Shown: one piece after another, positions 1 to 5,153 of the stretch
How the letters are laid out: the number at the start of each line of letters is the position of its first letter
Numbering within the stretch: the stretch's first letter is position 1
Origin: Gammaproteobacteria bacterium
Lineage (GTDB): Bacteria; Pseudomonadota; Gammaproteobacteria; Pseudomonadales; Azotimanducaceae
Direction of reading: 5' to 3'
DNA length: 8,573 bases
Assembly: GCA_027293665.1 (NCBI GenBank)
Contig: JAPUFN010000169.1
Span: 1-8,573, forward strand
Translations under genes and position numbers: made by a program
Notes under the pieces: model-generated
What the model was told of the DNA's origin: nothing
Seen by the model: only the letters and a program-made list of their open reading frames with translations
The model's database searches: none

Positions 1-384
1 CACGGCTTCGGATAGCCACTGACCGGTCCCCGTGCGGCCGTGTACTGAAATCTGCAGCAGGTCAATCGCGAACATACCATGTGCGAGCCACACACCCGTC
101 ACACCACCGGCAATCTGCACCAGCACGTAAGCCGCGGCGGGCAACGGTGCAATTTCCCCGCGAATGAGGAACGCTAAGGTCACCGCCGGGTTGAAATGCG
201 CCCCGCTGAGTTGACCGAACATCAGAATCAGGACTGTCAGAATTGCGCCGGTTGCGATGGTGTTGCCAAGGAGGGCAAGTGCTGCGCTTCCGCCCGCGAG
301 GTTCTCAGCCATGATGCCCGAACCCACCACCGTGGCCAGCAGCAGCAACGTGCCAACAAACTCGGCGGTGAGTTTTCGGCTCAT
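1..384 (-). CDS. aqpS: MIP-family channel (aquaglyceroporin, AqpS-like), C-terminus cut by window edge
   Basis: This is the N-terminal 128 residues of a major intrinsic protein channel in the inner membrane; the rest lies beyond the left edge. It opens MSRKLTAEFVGTLLLL, the usual MIP first helix (about residues 7-28). A second hydrophobic stretch spans about 38-58, followed by the first pore-loop motif GAHFNPAV with the NPA box at residues 65-67, and a third helix around 84-103. The second NPA box and most of the selectivity filter are outside the window, so water, glycerol or arsenite selectivity cannot be read. The ATG overlaps the arsR stop (TGATG), which implies translational coupling and the same operon. 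In known ars operons such a channel (AqpS of Sinorhizobium meliloti) replaces an arsenite pump by letting As(III) flow out passively. The family call is firm; the arsenic role is inferred from context. Confidence 0.9.
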   Translation of the reverse strand, partial: MSRKLTAEFVGTLLLLATVVGSGIMAENLAGGSAALALLGNTIATGAILTVLILMFGQLSGAHFNPAVTLAFLIRGEIAPLPAAAYVLVQIAGGVTGVWLAHGMFAIDLLQISVHGRTGTGQWLSEAV

Positions 385-680
385 CAGCAGCCCCCCGCGT
401 CCTGGCAGCACTCTTTGACAAGGTATGCCACCAGCGCATTCATCTTCGTGTAGTTTACAGTGCAGCGCAGAACGCGACCTTCCCGCTTCTGCGTGACAAG
501 TTTGCAACTCACCAGATTACCGATGTGGTGCGACAGGGTAGAACCGGGAATACCAAGGCGCTGCTGCAGCCTGCCCACGGGCAGTCCATCCAGGCCGGCG
601 CGGACCAGAGTGCGGAATATGCCAAGCCTGGTTTCGTTCCCAAGACTTTCAAGCGCCCTTGCGGCCTCCGATATTTTCAC
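384..680 (-). CDS. arsR: ArsR-family arsenic-responsive repressor
   Basis: A 98-residue winged-helix repressor of the ArsR/SmtB family, expected to bind DNA as a dimer and to release it when As(III) binds. The helix-turn-helix core is about residues 33-60, with recognition helix GSTLSHHIGNLV, followed by a wing around residues 61-76. The classical ELCVCDL metal site of the R773 type is absent: the matching helix reads GLPVGRLQQ. The protein instead ends ECCQDAGGC, giving Cys91, Cys92 and Cys98. That spacing equals the atypical As(III) site described for Acidithiobacillus ferrooxidans ArsR (Cys95/96/102). Translation starts at a GTG with AGGAG six bases upstream. It leads the leftward operon with the channel gene and is divergent from arsI, so it probably controls both directions. 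Cys59 and Cys73 are also present. Confidence 0.93.
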   Translation of the reverse strand: MKISEAARALESLGNETRLGIFRTLVRAGLDGLPVGRLQQRLGIPGSTLSHHIGNLVSCKLVTQKREGRVLRCTVNYTKMNALVAYLVKECCQDAGGC

Positions 681-686
681 TGAATG

Positions 687-691
687 CTCCT
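687..691 (-). promoter_or_regulatory. Ribosome binding site fixing the GTG start of arsR
   Basis: AGGAG on the minus strand lies six bases before the GTG at 680-678. No ATG is better placed, so this site decides the start. Confidence 0.75.
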
Positions 692-705
692 GTATCGAAT
701 GTTTA

Positions 706-731
706 GTTATTTCGAATAAACTAGAAATAAC
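706..731. promoter_or_regulatory. Inverted repeat, candidate ArsR operator (arsR-proximal)
   Basis: A perfect 8-base inverted repeat, GTTATTTC (706-713) and GAAATAAC (724-731), separated by 10 bases and lying 26 bases upstream of the arsR start. Its left arm runs into the sequence TTATTTCGA (707-715), which recurs at 766-774. Dyads in an AT-rich divergent space are typical ArsR/SmtB binding sites; occupancy by this ArsR is inferred. Confidence 0.6.
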
Positions 732-742
732 GAAATGTTATT
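726..742. promoter_or_regulatory. Overlapping inverted repeat at the -35 of arsI
   Basis: AATAAC (726-731) and GTTATT (737-742) form a 6-base inverted repeat around GAAAT. It shares its left arm with the right arm of the 706-731 dyad and reaches into the -35 hexamer at 741-746, so a protein bound here would compete with RNA polymerase. The short arms in AT-rich DNA make chance possible. Confidence 0.35.
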
Positions 743-769
743 GCACGAAAATTATTGTTACGGTATTAT
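741..769 (+). promoter_or_regulatory. Sigma70-type promoter of arsI
   Basis: TTGCAC (741-746) and TATTAT (764-769) are separated by exactly 17 bases, close to the TTGACA/TATAAT consensus. Transcription would begin near 775-777, about 30 bases before the arsI start. The -10 hexamer overlaps the left arm of the dyad at 767-788. Confidence 0.65.
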
Positions 770-788
770 TTCGACTAATATCGAAATA
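767..788. promoter_or_regulatory. Inverted repeat, candidate ArsR operator (arsI-proximal)
   Basis: A perfect 8-base inverted repeat, TATTTCGA (767-774) and TCGAAATA (781-788), with a 6-base spacer. It covers the end of the -10 hexamer and the expected transcription start of arsI, a position that would block initiation. It shares TTATTTCGA with the arsR-proximal dyad, which supports one regulator recognising both. Confidence 0.6.
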
Positions 789-793
789 TCAAT

Positions 794-797
794 GGAG
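794..797 (+). promoter_or_regulatory. Ribosome binding site choosing the arsI start
   Basis: GGAG ends nine bases before ATG 807. An in-frame ATG at 735 lies upstream of the promoter, and the one at 792 overlaps this site, so both are unlikely starts. Confidence 0.55.
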
Positions 798-806
798 TAT
801 GAGACG

Positions 807-1265
807 ATGACAATGCGTGTGCAACTGGCTTTGAACGTGGACGACCTGGAGAAAGCCATCGACTACTACAGCCGACTTTTTGGCGTCGCCGTCAATAAGC
901 GTGAAGAAGGTTATGCGAACTTTGTGGTGGCGCAACCTGCGCTGAAACTGGTCTTGTTCGAAACATCCGGCTCAGCCGAGAGGCTCAATCACCTGGGATT
1001 CGAAGTGTTCGATGATGAGGCGGTCAACCAGGTAGCCGAACACCTGGCCGCCGAGGGTCTTCTCGACGAACACCAGCAGGGTGAAGTGTGCTGTTACGCG
1101 AGGCAGAATAAAGCCGTCTCCTATGATCCGCAGGGCTTGATGTGGGAATGGTATCGCGTGCTCGAAGACTCGCCGACATTCTTTGGGGAATCAGCTGTCT
1201 CTGAGAAGCTGGCTGGCACGAACAGCGAACTGGTGACCGCAGCTCAGCCGGGTTGTTGCTCGTAA
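807..1265 (+). CDS. arsI: ArsI/CadI-family C-As lyase (organoarsenical-degrading dioxygenase)
   Basis: A 152-residue vicinal-oxygen-chelate (glyoxalase-fold) protein. ArsI is an Fe(II)-dependent extradiol-type dioxygenase that cleaves the C-As bond of trivalent methyl and aromatic arsenicals, releasing As(III). The N-terminal strand MRVQLALNVDDLEKAIDYY carries Gln6, LNHLGFE carries His62 and LMWEWYRV carries Glu114, fitting the Gln/His/Glu iron ligands known for ArsI. The substrate-binding vicinal cysteine pair is clear in EVCCYA (Cys95-Cys96). The C-terminal tail ends PGCCS, adding a second Cys-Cys pair (150-151) outside the fold. Start at ATG 807 is chosen from the ribosome binding site and promoter; ATG 813 is an alternative. 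It is transcribed away from arsR, and its stop lies eight bases from the stop of the convergent Nudix gene, with no terminator hairpin between. Confidence 0.93.
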   Translation: MTMRVQLALNVDDLEKAIDYYSRLFGVAVNKREEGYANFVVAQPALKLVLFETSGSAERLNHLGFEVFDDEAVNQVAEHLAAEGLLDEHQQGEVCCYARQNKAVSYDPQGLMWEWYRVLEDSPTFFGESAVSEKLAGTNSELVTAAQPGCCS

Positions 1266-1273
1266 GCTGATTA

Positions 1274-1699
1274 TCAGTCCTCGAGTATCTGCTTGAGCGC
1301 GCGAATCGCATGCAACTCGTAGCTTGCGTGGAGGGCGTTGCCGTGGTGCAGCGCCTCTACATCATCTTCGCGAAACCATTTGATCGCCAGCAGTTCGCTA
1401 TCGTCGTAATCCTTGATCGGGTCGTTGAACTCAGCGGCGTAGACCATGTGCAGTGACTTTTTATACGGAAACGGGCCAACCTTGATGAGTTTCGGGACAT
1501 AGACGGACAATTCTTCTTCGAGCTCTCTGAGGACTGCTGATTCCGCTGATTCACCGCGTTCGATCTGGCCGCCCGGCAGTCCCCATCGGCGCCGTTGGCG
1601 ACCCCAGAAACTGTTGTGAACGGCCAACAGGTATTCCTCTCGCTGGTCTTCCTGTCGCCGATAGAGGATGCAGCGAGCTGTTTTGTACGGCTGACGCAT
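1274..1699 (-). CDS. Nudix hydrolase
   Basis: A 141-residue Nudix-fold protein, expected to be a cytosolic Mg-dependent pyrophosphohydrolase acting on a nucleoside diphosphate linked to another group. The Nudix box is at about residues 44-66 (GQIERGE, then RELEEELSV), preceded by RWGLPGG. The REUXEE core (Arg58, Glu59, Glu62, Glu63) is intact, while the usual Gly after it is Ser65, a tolerated variation in some members. Length is ordinary for a single-domain Nudix protein. The sequence does not reveal the substrate. It lies 64 bases downstream of the PIG-L-type deacetylase gene on the same strand and may be cotranscribed. I see no strong SD before the ATG. It converges on arsI; a link with arsenic is not indicated. 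Confidence 0.88.
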   Translation of the reverse strand: MRQPYKTARCILYRRQEDQREEYLLAVHNSFWGRQRRRWGLPGGQIERGESAESAVLRELEEELSVYVPKLIKVGPFPYKKSLHMVYAAEFNDPIKDYDDSELLAIKWFREDDVEALHHGNALHASYELHAIRALKQILED

Positions 1700-1763
1700 G
1701 GGTTATATGTATCACATCTCACGCTCGGCTTGTTTTTCGTGCGTGGTTTTTTCCAGGCAGGCT

Positions 1764-2543
1764 TCAGCAGACGGTGCCCAACCTCAGTCGCTCCAGGAGT
1801 TCCTCCGGCGACAACTGCTCGCCGTACTCGGAGATTTCAAATGCCTCTGCGTATTGGGCAGTTCCCGCTGCATAGCGGCTCGCAATGGCCGCCGGTCGTC
1901 TGCCGTAAAACTCGCGAAGCCACTGCATCCGGTCTCCGCAAACCGGTGAGTCCATCACGTGAGGGAGCCATTCAAACACCTGGGATTCGTGGCAGGCGAG
2001 CAGTCCGACCACCTGCTCGAATACCTCGTCGATGCTGATCACGATGTCGGCCCGGAACGGTACCGGGCGGACGAAGAAATCGCACATGCCGAGCACGACA
2101 GGCGTGTTTGACAGCGCCGGAATTTCGGGTTCGACGTTGGGCACGCGCAACAGGTAGCAGGCATCGTGCACCAGCTGTGCGGTTGCCCGATGATCCGGGT
2201 GATAGTCATACGGCCGATGTGTGACGATGAGATCCGGGTGGATTCTGCGAATCGCGCTGACAAGCCGTCTGCGTAATTCAATCGATGGCGTCAGCTCACC
2301 GTCCAACTCGTTCCAGATATTGAGCTCTGCGTCGAGCTGCTGGGCGGATGCCAGGGCCTCTCTGCGGCGTCTTGCCGCGAGCGTCTTTCGATCGAGCTCG
2401 TGGTGGCCCGCCGAGCCATCGGTCAAACTCAATACACCAATCTGGCAACCAGTGGCCGCAAGCTTCAGCATGAGGCCCCCTGCGTGAAACTCGGCATCGT
2501 CCGGGTGGGCGCCGATCACTAGAACGCGGTCAATTCTCCTCAT
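1764..2543 (-). CDS. PIG-L/LmbE-family Zn-dependent deacetylase
   Basis: A 259-residue member of the PIG-L/LmbE family, metalloenzymes that remove acetyl groups from N-acetylglucosaminyl or similar amino-sugar conjugates (relatives include MshB and BshB). The first zinc motif, GAHPDDAEF, holds His13 and Asp16, with Asp15 as likely catalytic base. The second, YHPDHRAT, holds His115 and His118. The C-terminal stretch RYAAGTAQYAEAF is a common family ending. Length and both motifs are complete, so it should be active. It is not clearly a mycothiol or bacillithiol enzyme, and no thiol-biosynthesis genes lie nearby. The following Nudix gene on the same strand suggests a two-gene unit, possibly handling a nucleotide-sugar-like or sugar conjugate (inference). 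An AGGAG lies just inside the ATG rather than before it, so the start is not fully settled. Confidence 0.88.
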   Translation of the reverse strand: MRRIDRVLVIGAHPDDAEFHAGGLMLKLAATGCQIGVLSLTDGSAGHHELDRKTLAARRRREALASAQQLDAELNIWNELDGELTPSIELRRRLVSAIRRIHPDLIVTHRPYDYHPDHRATAQLVHDACYLLRVPNVEPEIPALSNTPVVLGMCDFFVRPVPFRADIVISIDEVFEQVVGLLACHESQVFEWLPHVMDSPVCGDRMQWLREFYGRRPAAIASRYAAGTAQYAEAFEISEYGEQLSPEELLERLRLGTVC

Positions 2544-2595
2544 GGTTCACATCAGCCTTACATGTCTTCTACGCAGTTTTACAACAATGATGCCT

Positions 2596-2607
2596 TCTAT
2601 CGATAGA
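2596..2607. repeat. 12-base perfect palindrome upstream of the small ORF
   Basis: TCTATCGATAGA reads the same on both strands. It sits between the divergent starts of the deacetylase gene (2543) and the small gene at 2648, where a regulator could bind. It is short, and no second copy was seen, so its function is open. Confidence 0.3.
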
Positions 2608-2637
2608 CTTGTCAGTCCGAGGCGTAACTCAATCATC

Positions 2638-2641
2638 AGGA
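2638..2641 (+). promoter_or_regulatory. Ribosome binding site supporting a TTG start at 2648
   Basis: AGGA lies six bases before TTG 2648. The in-frame ATG at 2669 has no SD, and the TTG at 2609 is also unsupported. Confidence 0.5.
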
Positions 2642-2647
2642 ATTCAC

Positions 2648-2887
2648 TTGAGCGCATTACCACCTGCAATGAACAAAGACCATCAGCGATTGATAGGCGA
2701 ACAGATTAGTGTGGGCGGGGAACTCTATACGCTCCTTGAACTGTTGCAGGTCGAAAATGGCACATGCGTTAAAGCCAGGCATGCACAGAACTCTTCAATC
2801 GCTCTGTTTGGAATCGAACAGGCACTGAACGCCCTGCGGGTAGAAGAAATCGAGCTCAATCAGCCGACGTTTCTGAGCACACTCTAG
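2648..2887 (+). CDS. Small protein of unknown function (79 residues)
   Basis: I do not recognise this protein. From the TTG at 2648 it has 79 residues, begins LSALPPAMNKDHQ and ends PTFLSTL. It has no hydrophobic membrane segment, signal peptide or cysteine-pair motif; the single cysteine is in NGTCVKA. The centre (IGEQISVGGELYTLLELLQVENGT) looks like a run of short beta strands, as in a small barrel, followed by a helical IALFGIEQALNALRVEEIEL. It is acidic and probably cytosolic. It is the only rightward gene between leftward neighbours and has its own spacer upstream with a palindrome, so it is likely transcribed alone. The reading frame being protein-like rather than a shadow, plus the SD, favours a real gene. 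Starts at 2609 (TTG) or 2669 (ATG) remain possible. Confidence 0.6.
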   Translation: MSALPPAMNKDHQRLIGEQISVGGELYTLLELLQVENGTCVKARHAQNSSIALFGIEQALNALRVEEIELNQPTFLSTL

Positions 2888-2909
2888 CGCTTCTTAGCGC
2901 ACGCGCTAG
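2884..2909. terminator. Inverted repeat between convergent genes, possible bidirectional terminator
   Basis: CTAGCGC (2884-2890) and GCGCTAG (2903-2909) form a 7-base stem with a 12-base loop, beginning in the stop codon of the small gene and ending 13 bases before the stop of the leftward amidase gene. A tighter alternative pairs TAGCG with CGCTA within 2895-2908. Neither strand carries a T run after the stem, so it is not a textbook intrinsic terminator. Position is the main argument. Confidence 0.35.
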
Positions 2910-2921
2910 CACCCCTTCCGA

Positions 2922-4340
2922 TCAACCCGCAAACTCCGGCCGCGTCATTCCGACGTGTGTTGCCGCTTCGAACGCATGAGCGATCTGCAATAGTTCGAAA
3001 TCACCCCGAGGCTTGCCGACAATCTGCAGACCGACTGGTAGTCCCGACTCAGTGAATCCTGCCGGTACGGAGATCGCGGGCAGCCCCGTCACTGATATCG
3101 CGCAGCACACCGTCATCCAATCGATATATGTCGGCATCGATTGGCCGTTGATCTCCCGGATCCACTCCAGAGAGGAATCAAAAGGAGGCACCTGAGCGGC
3201 GGGCAGCAGCAATGCGTCGTGCTGTTCGAAAAATCGGCTGACCTGCCGATAGAGTTCTGTTCGTTGCAACTCCGAGCGAATAACCTCATCCGCAGTCAAT
3301 GCGAAACCCTGCTCGATGTTCCAGATGGCGGTGTCTTTTGCATGAGCGCGCCAATCAGGCAGAGTTTGCTCCAGGATGCGGCCGGTAACGGCAAGGGACG
3401 CGGCACGCTGGGTCTTGAAGATGTCCATTGCGTCTGAAAAATCCGGACACTCACGCGTCAGCGTACCCCCGAGATCCGCGAAAACAGTCGCTGCTGATTG
3501 CACAATCGATGCAACCTCGGAATCGACTGGTATGAGTCCAAGGTCGCTCGTTACGCCGAACTTCATTCCAGTGAGATCCACCGCCAGAGGTTCCCGAAAA
3601 CGAGCGCCATCCTCCGGCAACGTCAGGGGGTCATGCGGCGAAGGACCCGCCTGCACACTGAAAAGCAGTGCTGCGTCAGCAACTGTGCGCGCCATAGGCC
3701 CCGCCGTTGCCAGCCTGCCAAACCAGCCGAAGCCTCTGTCATCGGGTACTCGGCCGATGGATGGTCGAAATCCGACCACGTTGCAGAACGACGCGGGGTT
3801 CCTCAGAGATCCTCCCATGTCGCTGCCGTCCGTGATGCTCAACATGCCCGACGCCAGCGCAGCGGCTGCGCCGCCACTGCTGCCGCCGGGGGTCTTGTCG
3901 AGATCATAAGGATTGCGGGTGGCGCCGAACAGCGCATTGAAGGTGTTAGACCCCAATCCGAATTCCGGCATATTGCTTTTGCCGATCACGATTGCGCCTG
4001 CCGCCCGCTGTCGCGCTATGAGAGTGCTGTCACTGCGCGCGATCCGGTCGGCGTAGGGGACGAAACCAAACGTCGTTGGCAAGCCCTCAGCGTCGAGCAT
4101 ATCCTTCGGGGCAATAGGTAGGCCGTGCAGAGGTCCCTGATTTTCTGCTTTGCATTCGTCACTGGCAGCGGCAAGAGCCAGCGCCTTTTCTCGCGGCAGG
4201 ACGTTTACCAGAGCATTGATCTGCGGGTTGCATCGCTCAATCTGATCGTAGCAGCAGCTCATTAGCTCGACCGCGGAGACTTGCCGGGATTTGAGCAGAT
4301 CCACCTGTGTGGTGGCATTGAGCCAATTGAGTTCATCCAT
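2922..4340 (-). CDS. Amidase-signature family hydrolase (leftward copy)
   Basis: A 472-residue amidase-signature enzyme hydrolysing an amide (or ester) by a Ser-cisSer-Lys triad. Lys79 lies in GLPIAPKDML, the cis-Ser is Ser154 in TPGGSSGGAA, and the nucleophile is Ser178 in GSDMGGSLRNPA. The Lys-to-cisSer (75) and cisSer-to-Ser (24) distances equal those in mammalian FAAH. The N-terminus, LNATTQVDLLKSRQVSAVEL, is typical, and the length is normal. The open frame extends to a TTG at 4376, but those 12 residues look unlike the family, so ATG 4340 is preferred; no SD is obvious for either. The family covers diverse amides and GatA, but no gatB or gatC is present, which argues against a tRNA amidotransferase role. 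It lies downstream of the methyltransferase gene on the same strand and may share its transcript. Substrate unknown. Confidence 0.92.
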   Translation of the reverse strand: MDELNWLNATTQVDLLKSRQVSAVELMSCCYDQIERCNPQINALVNVLPREKALALAAASDECKAENQGPLHGLPIAPKDMLDAEGLPTTFGFVPYADRIARSDSTLIARQRAAGAIVIGKSNMPEFGLGSNTFNALFGATRNPYDLDKTPGGSSGGAAAALASGMLSITDGSDMGGSLRNPASFCNVVGFRPSIGRVPDDRGFGWFGRLATAGPMARTVADAALLFSVQAGPSPHDPLTLPEDGARFREPLAVDLTGMKFGVTSDLGLIPVDSEVASIVQSAATVFADLGGTLTRECPDFSDAMDIFKTQRAASLAVTGRILEQTLPDWRAHAKDTAIWNIEQGFALTADEVIRSELQRTELYRQVSRFFEQHDALLLPAAQVPPFDSSLEWIREINGQSMPTYIDWMTVCCAISVTGLPAISVPAGFTESGLPVGLQIVGKPRGDFELLQIAHAFEAATHVGMTRPEFAG

Positions 4341-4414
4341 GGTCTGATAGTGGCAGGCAGGGTGGACGATCAGCAAGCGGCGGTGTGATCAATTTGGCCA
4401 CGGTTGCTCTGAAA

Positions 4415-4999
4415 TCACTGTAGCCGGTCCAGGCTCCAGACCGTGACGTTGAGAGGCGTCCTGAGATGCAGTCCGCCACCAACGTTCGTGAAGCTGGGGT
4501 TCAGCCGTCGTTGATACCACGCGCTCGGCCGGATGACCTGCTGATTGTCGGTGCGTTGTCTGTCGCAGACAGCAAGGTCTTCTTCAGTCAGCACCCCAAG
4601 GAACAGCGCGCCGCCCGTCATCCCCGCCAGGTTCCGGATTGCTGCCTCGCAGGTAGCGTCAGCGAGGTACGCAAGCACATCATTGCAGATTACCAGGTCG
4701 GCTGGCTTGTCCGGTTTGTAATCGGTTACCGAGCCTTGCGTCCAGCCATAGCGTTTGCACAGGTAATCGCTGTACTCGATGCCGGTTCCCTCGGCTCGAG
4801 GGTAAACCCTGGTCAACGCGCGCAAAACGTTGCCGACCCCGCAACCGACATCGATAAAGCGATGCACCTGTATTTCCAGGTAGGCGAGATATGCGGCGAT
4901 GAACTCGGCCTGGCGCTTAGCAGCGCTCGGAGACACAGCTCGAGTGCTGGGGTCTCGATAGAATTTGTCGTAATAAGCCTTGTCGAACTTCGTTCGCAT
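4415..4999 (-). CDS. Class I SAM-dependent methyltransferase
   Basis: A Rossmann-fold methyltransferase of about 194 residues from ATG 4999. The start, MRTKFDKAYYDKFYRDPSTR, looks like the beginning of the family domain. The SAM-binding motif I is RFIDVGCGVGNVL (about residues 47-59). An acidic residue ends strand 2 in GTGIEYSDYL, and DLVICNDVLAYLAD is the motif after strand 4. The substrate, whether a small molecule or protein, cannot be told. The frame stays open to a GTG at 5074, which would add 25 residues including C-x2-H-x8-C-x-C; this is a possible longer start. It precedes the leftward amidase gene by about 74 bases and is divergent from the FAD-linked dehydrogenase gene. No strong SD is seen at either candidate start. 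Confidence 0.85.
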   Translation of the reverse strand: MRTKFDKAYYDKFYRDPSTRAVSPSAAKRQAEFIAAYLAYLEIQVHRFIDVGCGVGNVLRALTRVYPRAEGTGIEYSDYLCKRYGWTQGSVTDYKPDKPADLVICNDVLAYLADATCEAAIRNLAGMTGGALFLGVLTEEDLAVCDRQRTDNQQVIRPSAWYQRRLNPSFTNVGGGLHLRTPLNVTVWSLDRLQ

Positions 5000-5153
5000 G
5001 GCAATTTCACAGGTGCAATCCCGGTAGCCAGTGTAACTCCCGTGGAGTTCGCAGACGGTGCTCAATGCGGACACCCCGCAGAGCGCTGCGGTGGCAGCGT
5101 GCGCGGGTGTTCTGCGGTAAGCTCCTCTTTAAGGGAGTCTGGGATGCGAAGTG

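Noticed and set aside
196..453. Rightward open frame opposite the channel and arsR genes
   Set aside because: Low-complexity Gln/His-rich translation antisense to clear MIP and ArsR coding sequence; no SD or family resemblance.
735..806. Longer arsI product starting at ATG 735 or ATG 792
   Set aside because: ATG 735 lies upstream of the -35 and -10 hexamers, so it would not be on the transcript; the 792 start overlaps the ribosome binding site for 807, and the family begins at MRVQLALNV.
1267..1277. CTGATTATCAG palindrome as a terminator between arsI and the Nudix gene
   Set aside because: Arms of five bases around a single base cannot form a hairpin loop, and no T run follows.
3376..4121. 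Long rightward open frames across the leftward amidase
   Set aside because: Antisense shadows of a complete amidase with intact motifs; the translations are Arg/Ser/Ala-rich and protein-unlike.
5121..5137. CTCC/GGAG inverted repeat before the dehydrogenase gene
   Set aside because: Only four bases per arm; the two parts are better explained as SD-like sequences by chance in the divergent spacer.
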